In this document: piece by piece, positions 57,761-64,000 of the stretch
How the letters are laid out: the number at the start of each line of letters is the position of its first letter
Position numbering within the stretch: the stretch's first letter is position 1
Assembly: GCA_951213105.1 (NCBI GenBank)
Contig: OX578142.1
Coordinates: forward strand, 6,526,649 to 6,590,648
Length of the DNA: 64,000 bases
Direction: 5' to 3'
DNA from: Amaurobius ferox
Taxonomy: Eukaryota; Arthropoda; Arachnida; Araneae; Amaurobiidae
Made by a program: the position numbers and the translations under genes
Notes under the pieces: generated by a model
The model's input: the letters and a program-made list of their open reading frames with translations, nothing else
Databases searched by the model: none
Told to the model about the DNA's origin: nothing

Positions 57761-57942
57761 ATGTCCTATCCTGTTCAAAGTGGATGCATTACGCATAGGA
57801 TCGTTAGTAACAGCAGAGGAACACCTCCGATATTAACAGCTAAAGCACGCATATTCGTAGAACTTGAAACGCGTGTGAACAGCACGAAATCAGCGTCTCG
57901 AATGATAAAATCGCTGCTGGATGACCACCTACACCCACCCAT
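57761..57942 (-). pseudogene. Exon 1 of the zinc-finger/PolB gene, copy D
   Basis: From an ATG at 57,942 to the donor. The first codons read MGGCRWSSSSDFIIRDADF, then TNMRALAVNIGGV, then a 1-base deletion relative to copy E, then MRNASTLNRIGH in the frame that joins VCITCDKHF across the intron. The ATG is the first in this frame shared with copy E, so it is the likely start. It encodes about 60 residues without a known domain. Upstream, two copies of a short TGACCTTGGCGG-type repeat lie at about 57,970-58,035. Confidence 0.6.
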
Positions 57943-58248
57943 AAAAATAGTTCCTGCAATATTCTTCCGTCAAGGTCACACCAAGGTTATTTCTAAAGAA
58001 TTCTTGGTGTATCACTCCGCCAAGGTCACGTGAAAGTTATATCACTGTTACCTCTAATCTTATTACACGTTAATGTAATTACACACAAAAACCCGATAAA
58101 AACTAAACAATTCGTTTCAAATCATAATCGATTATATCCTTTTAATAATCGTAATCGATACATTAAATAGATCCACATCTTAAAAAACAATAGATTTTAA
58201 TAAAATAATTAAAGAAAATCCCTTTGCGAGAGAAAGTTACCTTAAAAC

Positions 58249-58475
58249 CTACACCCCTTTTACAATACAGAAACGCACCGAACCTTGCAAGCATAAAAAA
58301 CGCCGAATAACACATACCCCTTTCTCCCCCTCCCTCCCCGAGAGACCAGTAATCGCCGTCATTATCTTACCACCCGCTAAACGTAACCCATAGCAACCAG
58401 AGTCCGTAATAAAATATTCACCGTCCCCCCAACGTACATCCAAATACCTAGTAGTTCAACGTAAAACCCTCATAT
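58249..58475 (-). other. Possible 5' exon of copy D (LDVRWG frame)
   Basis: An open frame of more than 64 codons beginning LDVRWGDGEYFITDSG, also present in copy E. There is no ATG at its start in either copy (the first shared codon is TTG), and many differences between the arms change residues, so it may be an untranslated 5' segment. An AAGGTAAC at its 3' edge (about 58,234 on the minus strand) could be a donor, but E lacks it. Confidence 0.35.
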
Positions 58476-58689
58476 TTTTACAATAAAACACACTTTACAA
58501 GGATTCATAAAATGGACATGGAAAAAAATCATCAAATCCACCCAGAAACTAGTTAAAACCCTGAAATTACTTATAATTATCATTTACATATACTATATAA
58601 CCATTTATAACCTTAAAAAAGTGAGGAGCCTTGTAGTAGAAACATGGATGTTCCCCAGGATGCGGTTGGAGCAATGCCGCCTAAAAATA

Positions 58690-59240
58690 GTTTCTGCAAA
58701 GAAAAAATAAATATTTCTTGGTTTTTCCGGAAACTATCCTCTATGTAATAATTTGGTAAAATTAAAAAAAATTTCAAAATTTTAAAATCTCAATTATTTT
58801 ATTAATTTTCACAAAATTCATATTTTCCCTCAGAAGTTACCCTTTTTGCCGATAGGGGGCACTGATGGCACAGCTCTTCCACCGTAGGTGAAGAGCAGGT
58901 GTTGCCATCTCGAAAACAGTTTCTCCCATACTTAGAAAAAATTCCAAATATACTCATGGTTCCACTTTTGCCACAAGGGGGCGCAGATGGCACTGCTCGT
59001 CCACCGTAGGTGATGAGCAGATGTTTCCACCCCTAAAAAGTTTCTCCCATACTTGGAAAAAATTCATTAAAAAAAATTCATTTATCCCTAACCCCCACGT
59101 ACAAGACTACGAAATCGTTGCCAACCGAAAAAAGTTTCCTAAAAAATTTTCACCCCCATCTTTTTGCATTTTCCCCCCTTTTACACCCCCGTCCAGGATT
59201 ACGGAATTCAAAATGGCCGCCATTTTGCTCTTCACTCACC
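58690..59240. other. Central spacer of the D/E palindrome
   Basis: Unpaired centre between the arms. It contains two tandem units with a 122-bp period (about 58,842-58,963 and 58,964-59,065). Each carries a strong hairpin: in unit 1 GCTCTTC pairs with GAAGAGC around ACCGTAGGT; in unit 2 GCTCGTC faces GATGAGC, keeping a G-T pair. Each unit ends with AGTTTCTCCCATACTT. A perfect 19-base palindrome CAAAATGGCCGCCATTTTG lies at 59,209-59,227. No credible coding frame. The position suggests a shared promoter or replication origin (inference). Confidence 0.65.
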
Positions 59241-59470
59241 TTCCACTGCCGGTGAACACCCATGTTTCTACTACTAGGCTCCTCACTTTTTTAAGGTTGT
59301 AAATGGTTATATAGCATATGTAGAGGATAATTATAAGTAATTTGAGGGTTTTAGCTATTTTCTGGGTGAGGTTGGTGATTTTTTATGATTTTTTATAATT
59401 TTTTCCATGTCTATTCTATGAATCCCTGTAAAGTGTGTTTTCTTGTAAAAATACGGGGGTTTTACGTTGA

Positions 59471-59668
59471 ACTACTGGGTATTTGGATGTACGTTGGGGC
59501 GAAGATGAATGTTTTATTACGGATTCTGGTTACTATAGGTTACGTTTAGCGTGTGGTGAGATAATGTCGGCGATTACTGGTCTCTCGAGGAGTGAGGGGG
59601 AGAAAGGAGTATGTGTTATTTGGCGTTTTTTATGCTTGCAAGAAACGGTGCTTTGCTGTATTGTATAA
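59471..59668 (+). other. Possible 5' exon of copy E (LDVRWG frame)
   Basis: Counterpart of 58,249-58,475 on the other arm: LDVRWGEDECFITDSG to RFLCLQETV. Open throughout but without ATG; a TGA lies just upstream at 59,468. Confidence 0.35.
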
Positions 59669-59984
59669 GGGTTGTAGGTTATAAGGCATTTTACTCTCGC
59701 AAAGATATTTTCTTTGATTATTTTATTAAAATCTATTATTTTTTAAGCTGTGTTTCTATTTAATGTTTTGATTACGATTATTAAGAGGATATTATCGAAT
59801 ATGATTTTAAACGAATTGTTTAATTTTTATCGGGTTTATGTATGCAATTATGTTAACGTGTAGTAAGTTTAGCGGTAACCGTGATATAACTTTCAAGTGA
59901 CCTTGGCGGATGGATACACCAGGAACTCTTAAGAAAAAACCTTGGGGTGACCTTGGCGGAAGGATATTCCAGGAACTATTTTTT

Positions 59985-60175
59985 ATGGGTGGGCGTAGGC
60001 GGTCTACAAGCAACAATTTTATCATACGAGACGTGGATTTCGGGCTGTTAAGACGTGTTTTAAGTTGCTCTGTGCTACGAATATGTGTGCTTTAGCTGTT
60101 AATATCGGAGGTGTTACTCCTGCTGTTACTGTCGATTCTATGCGTAATGCACTCTCTTTAAACAGGATTGGACAT
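59985..60175 (+). pseudogene. Exon 1 of the zinc-finger/PolB gene, copy E
   Basis: Starts MGGRRRSTSNNFIIRDVDF at the same ATG as copy D. An 8-base insertion near 60,065 shifts the frame (D has AGTTCTACG where E has AGTTGCTCTGTGCTACG). It resumes as MCALAVNIGGVTPAVTVDSM and ends LNRIGH at a GTGAGT donor (60,176). The intron and the zinc fingers downstream are mostly deleted. Confidence 0.6.
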
Positions 60176-60235
60176 GTGAGTACTTGTTTTAATGTGATTT
60201 CATTCTACCATTTTATTAAACTTAGTATTTTTGAA

Positions 60236-63180
60236 AAGCTCCTACTTTAGCCTCAACTTCCAATAAACGTCTCGAGATTGCAGCGAAGAGGGGTTTAGAT
60301 GTATTATCTGTACACACTCTGGAACCAACTGAAAGTGTAGAGGGGGATCTTATGCTATGTTTTGATGAGATTCGCCCTCAGCTATTGAAGATATTAAAAG
60401 ATGAACTTGGTGAATATAGATCTAATAAGTGGTATCTTATTGCGGATGTGCAATTCATTCGTGACATTGCAAATGGCCAAGAGGTATCCAGCTCATATTT
60501 TAAAACAGATGTTGTGACAGAACTTCGTGATGATACCCCTCCCGACAATGTCAAAGAATATTTTTCTAAAATCTTGAAGTTATTCGAAGAATTTGTCAGC
60601 CGACTCTGGATGGACTTTGCAAAAGATGCAAAAGATAGATGTTTTCTGTGCATATTACGAGCCTCTTGCAGCTTCTAGCTATATACCCTTGCGAACAAAA
60701 CTTGTAATCCAGAAAGCTTTACTAAATATTCGAAGTGAAGACGAGAAATGTCTGGTGTGGTGAAAATGATATTAAACTTGGAGATATTCAATACCTTATC
60801 TCAGTTGTGAAAATTCCCCAGATTGTGTCCTGAAAGATTCCCCAGAAAAAGTGTATGGATATGTAGATAAAGATATTTTTACTTTGCATATATCTAAACA
60901 TGAAGATGAAGACTGCGTTAATTTACTGCTGATTAGTGATGAAGATAAACAACACCATACACTAATTATAAATATGTCACGCTTGTTGGGAGATATAACT
61001 AAACACAATGAAGCCAAATATGTATGTTATAGATGCCTACATCGTTACAGTAGAGTCGAACTTTTACAAGATCATGTTCAATATTGCTAAGAGCGTACAC
61101 CCCAGCGCATTAAATTGCCATCTAATTGCCATTAAATTGCCAAAGAAGACACTACTAAACCCTCGAATATTAGATCTTACACGCATAGACTAGCGATTCA
61201 TGAACGTTGTGGATATGCCTATGTTATCATAGGGCCTGTTGGAAAATGCCTGAAACAAGCTACGGTGTATCGAGGTATCGACCCTGTGAATCATTTCCTT
61301 AACAACTTGATAATGGAGAAACAATATCTTAGAGAGATATTTCGTTATGTTAAACCACTGCGAATGACCAAGGAGAATGAAATTGACTTTGAAAGAGCTA
61401 CACATTGTAACGTGTGCCATCGTGAACACAGATCGAGTGAGTGATCACAATCATGTGAATGGAGCCTATAGAGGTGCCCTGCATAATACCTGTAATCTTA
61501 AAAGGAGTGTATCCCTTTAGCTGTATGATATCCTTTCAAAAATTTGATGATGGTGTACTCCCTCCCCCTTCTGCATTTCATAATGATATTAAAGGTGAAG
61601 ATATTAAGAGTGAAGATCATCGGCATGCCCAAACTGTATGGGATACCTTTAATGTAATGAGCTTGGGAGAATACTCCGAACTGTATGTAAAAACAGACGT
61701 ACTACTATTATCCGATGTATTTCAGACTATTCGAAACATTTGTAAGAAGAAATATGATTTAGACGCCGCTCATATGATGACCGTCCCTGGACTGACTTAG
61801 CAGGCCTCTTTAAAAATGACTGAGCAAATCCTAGAACTACTCAGAGATGAAAATATGCTACTGTTTATAGAACGTGGAATTCGAGGTGGTATATCTATGA
61901 TTAGCCAGCGTAGATCTGAGGCTAATAATCCTTATTTGGAAAATTACGATTCTACTAAGCACATTCCGATAAGAACATTATCTATCTTGATGCTAATAAC
62001 CTATATGGTTGAGCCATGTCTGAACCACTGCCCTATGGTGGATTTGAGTGGATATTTACAAAAAAATTGAATGAATCCTTGATAATGAGCCTAAAGGATA
62101 ATGCCCAAGAACGGCATATATTTGAAATGGATCTGGAGTATCCTGAATCCTTACATGATTACCATAATGAATACCCTCTAGCCCCTGAAAGAATGATGAT
62201 TGAACGAGTAATGCCCTCCCCCTATGCTGAACGACTGGTTCAACAGTTACATCATGGACATTTCGTTAGTACTACGATATTAGTACCCAATCTACCTGAC
62301 AAGAAACATTATATTGTTCACTATCGCAACCTTCAGCTGTACCTATCATTAGGTTTAAAACTCAAAAAAATTCACAAGACCTTAAAATTTAATCAGAGGC
62401 CTTGGTTGGTGAAATACATTCAATTTAACAGAGAAGAATGAAAGAAGGCGAAGACTAATTTTGAGAAAGACTTTTAAAATTGCTTAATAACGCTCTGTTT
62501 GGAAAAACCATGGAGAATCTTCGAAATCGAGTGAATATTGAACTAGTGAATTCTTCAAAGCTGGCCCTGAAGATGGTGGCGTCCCCAGCTTATAGAGCTA
62601 GCAGGATTTTTTGTGAAGATCTGGTCGGAGTTGGACGTGTAAAGAGTTGTATTTTAATGGATCGGCCTGTATACGTTGGCTTTGCTATCTTGGTCTTATC
62701 TAAACTCCTGGTGTATGGGTTTCATTATAAACATATTAAAAGACAATATGGTGAAAAACTTTCGCTTCTCTTCACCGATACTGATTCATTGGCTTATGAA
62801 ATCCAAAGTACTGATATTTATGAAGATATGAACCAGCATAAACAAAAGTATAATTTTTCTGACTATCCCAATGATCATCCCCTCTTCAGTGAAGACAATA
62901 GAAAACGTATTGGATATTTTAAAGATGAACTGAATTCAACCCCCATTTAAGAGTTTATAGGACTTAGACTTAAAATGTGCTCTATTCTATCATCTGCTGG
63001 AGAAAAGAAAAGAGCTAAAAGTGTTTCTACACATGTGGTTGCATGGAAATTTACATACAATGATTATAGACAATGCCTGTTGAGTGTTAGACCTACCATG
63101 GAAGAGCAGATTAGAATTCATAACAGCCATAATAAACTATTCACTGTATGCCAGAACAATGCGGCATACTTCAATAAAAA
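60236..63180 (+). pseudogene. POLB: Family B DNA polymerase, copy E (internally deleted)
   Basis: Intron start at 60,176-60,235, then a jump directly to the linker after finger 4 (APTLASTSN-type codons, 60,236), so all fingers and the acceptor are gone. Here the linker reads GLDV without the stop of A and C1. The N-terminal region is at 60,350-60,640. Deletions remove part of the central region (near 60,763), exonuclease I (near 61,115) and the segment from the end of the HNH insert through exonuclease II (near 61,500); the HNH core is also damaged (DRVSDHNHVNGAYRGALHN). Exonuclease III is at about 61,680-61,725. Motif A is LDANNLYG followed by a stop (about 62,000), as in copy B. Motif B is NNALFGKTMENLRNR (62,483). 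Motif C is an intact FTDTDSLAYEI (about 62,775). The C-terminus is truncated after TVCQN. Confidence 0.88.
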
Positions 63181-64000
63181 AATAAAAAAGGAAGAAAGAA
63201 AGAAATAATCGAAAAAAATAGTGAATGTGGCGGTGTATCCTATACACTGGGTGGAGGTGGGCCCACAATTAAAAAAAAGTTATATATTTTACTAAAAGCA
63301 TCTAATTTATTAAAGAAACATTACTGCATTTAGATAGTTGAGAACAGGTATCTATGATTATTGAGATACACACACCCTCCAATAGAGCCAATCATGCGAT
63401 TCTACTACTTTGAAAAAATGTTTTTCTTAGTTTTTTACAAGTAAAAAGTGTGTTTTTGAAAAAAATTTCAAAAATGTTCATTTTTTCCAAAACGACATTT
63501 TGATAACACTTTTGCAAAAACGCACATTTTTTTTAAAAATGTACAAAAGTGTGAAAACCCATGTTAATTCCCTTACAGAAATCAGACATTTTGAAAAAAA
63601 TTGCAAAAATGTTCATTTTTTCCAAAACCACATTTTGGTAACACTTCTGCAAAAACGCACATTTTTTTCTTAAACAATGCACAAAAGTGTGAAAAAAATG
63701 TTATTTCCCATACAGAAATCAAACAATCTCAAAACCTCAATTGGTTAAAATAAAGGCACATATTTGTTGTTTTTTCACGTTTTTGAAACTTTTTGTGAAA
63801 AACGGTAAAAATGACACAAGTTTGAAAATATAAAGAATAAATAAAGAACAACAGCAATACTTTATACGTTCTAAACTCTACTCCCTTCTGTGACGTCATC
63901 TTATGGGACTGTGTCGCCCCACGCCGACTTCTGAGGATCCCCATGTTAAAGCACGGGACTTACCACCCCCACAGTTGATGCACTCATTTTCTGGCCTCGG
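63181..64000 (+). mobile_element. 3' terminal region of PolB copy E
   Basis: GGCGGTGTATCCTATACAC (63,229), the TTATTAAAGAAACATTACTGC block, two subterminal repeats of about 133 bp (63,470-63,720, each with TTGCAAAAACGCACATTTTT near its middle), the GTGACGTCATCTTATGG block (63,891), and the CATTTTCTGGCCTCGG block at the window edge. The terminus itself is outside the window. Confidence 0.8.

Larger units (their letters stand above)
53300..64000. mobile_element. Palindromic PolB element D/E (right end outside window)
   Basis: Copy D (minus, 53,300 to about 58,680) and copy E (plus, about 59,245 to beyond 64,000) form two arms of more than 4.7 kb around a spacer of about 560 bp. The left end reads AGTAGGGGGATAGGCAGA, preceded by ATTGTG (53,294-53,299). 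The right arm ends in the window inside the CATTTTCTGGCCTCGG block, which in fragment F lies about 75 bp before the terminus. Arms match from the terminal region through the polymerase, intron, exon 1 and the 5' region up to GAGGAGCC.TGTAGTAGAAAC, close to the spacer. This is the only pair in the window with a complete centre. Confidence 0.85.

Noticed and set aside
59021..59302. 93-codon frame in the spacer
   Set aside because: Crosses the hairpin unit, the palindrome and the arm edge; the other arm lacks it.
6501..64000. A complete Polinton with capsid, integrase, ATPase and protease genes
   Set aside because: No frame on either strand shows such proteins; only polymerase-gene remnants are present.

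Overview
This is animal nuclear DNA. It is A/T-rich (roughly 70% by eye), has no operons, and holds tandem satellites, nested transposons, spliceosomal-type introns and a tRNA-derived SINE. An arthropod, perhaps an arachnid, fits best; that is inference, and no host gene fixes the species. I find no intact host protein gene, no functional RNA gene and no CRISPR.

The window is dominated by one mobile family: broken copies of a protein-primed-type family B DNA polymerase gene (Polinton/Maverick or adintovirus-like). Its architecture can be read across the copies: a short exon 1, an intron of about 280 bp, then a long exon coding for four C2H2 zinc fingers, a family-typical N-terminal region, exonuclease motif I, an endonuclease-VII-like HNH insert, exonuclease motifs II and III, and the polymerase palm. 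No other Polinton gene (integrase, packaging ATPase, protease, capsid) is visible. Copies occur as head-to-head pairs: A(-)/B(+) at 6.5-14.1 kb, C1(-)/C2(+) at 15.2-19.6 kb, and D(-)/E(+) at 53.3-64 kb, the last joined through a spacer of about 560 bp. Fragment F (45.0-46.8 kb) starts where C2 stops, so C2+F is probably one arm split by 25.5 kb of unrelated DNA. Element ends read AGTAGGGGGATAGGCAGA and are flanked by ATTGTG-like hexamers, as expected for Polintons (5'-AG end, 6-bp target duplication). All three visible outer ends lie at the same register of the flanking satellite.

Layout: 0-6.5 kb, satellite of about 310 bp; 6.5-14.1, pair A/B; 14.1-15.15, satellite; 15.15-19.55, pair C1/C2; 19.55-20.4, CCGTAAAAT-type repeats; 21.0-22.3, inverted-repeat element with minisatellite ends, carrying a SINE with a perfect 14-bp target duplication; 22.7-23.8, second inverted-repeat element; 24-37 kb, A/T-rich DNA with local duplications only; 37.7-43.6, a dispersed repeat present twice, one copy split by a 2.0-kb hAT element (8-bp duplication, transposase remnant) and the other by a 765-bp TTAA-flanked element that itself holds a smaller TTAA-flanked element; 45.0-46.8, fragment F; 46.8-53.3, satellite with an inverted block; 53.3-64.0, pair D/E.

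A family of 54-60-bp micro-insertions with target duplications occurs three times. The most interesting system here is the palindromic zinc-finger/HNH/PolB element and its fixed position in the satellite.
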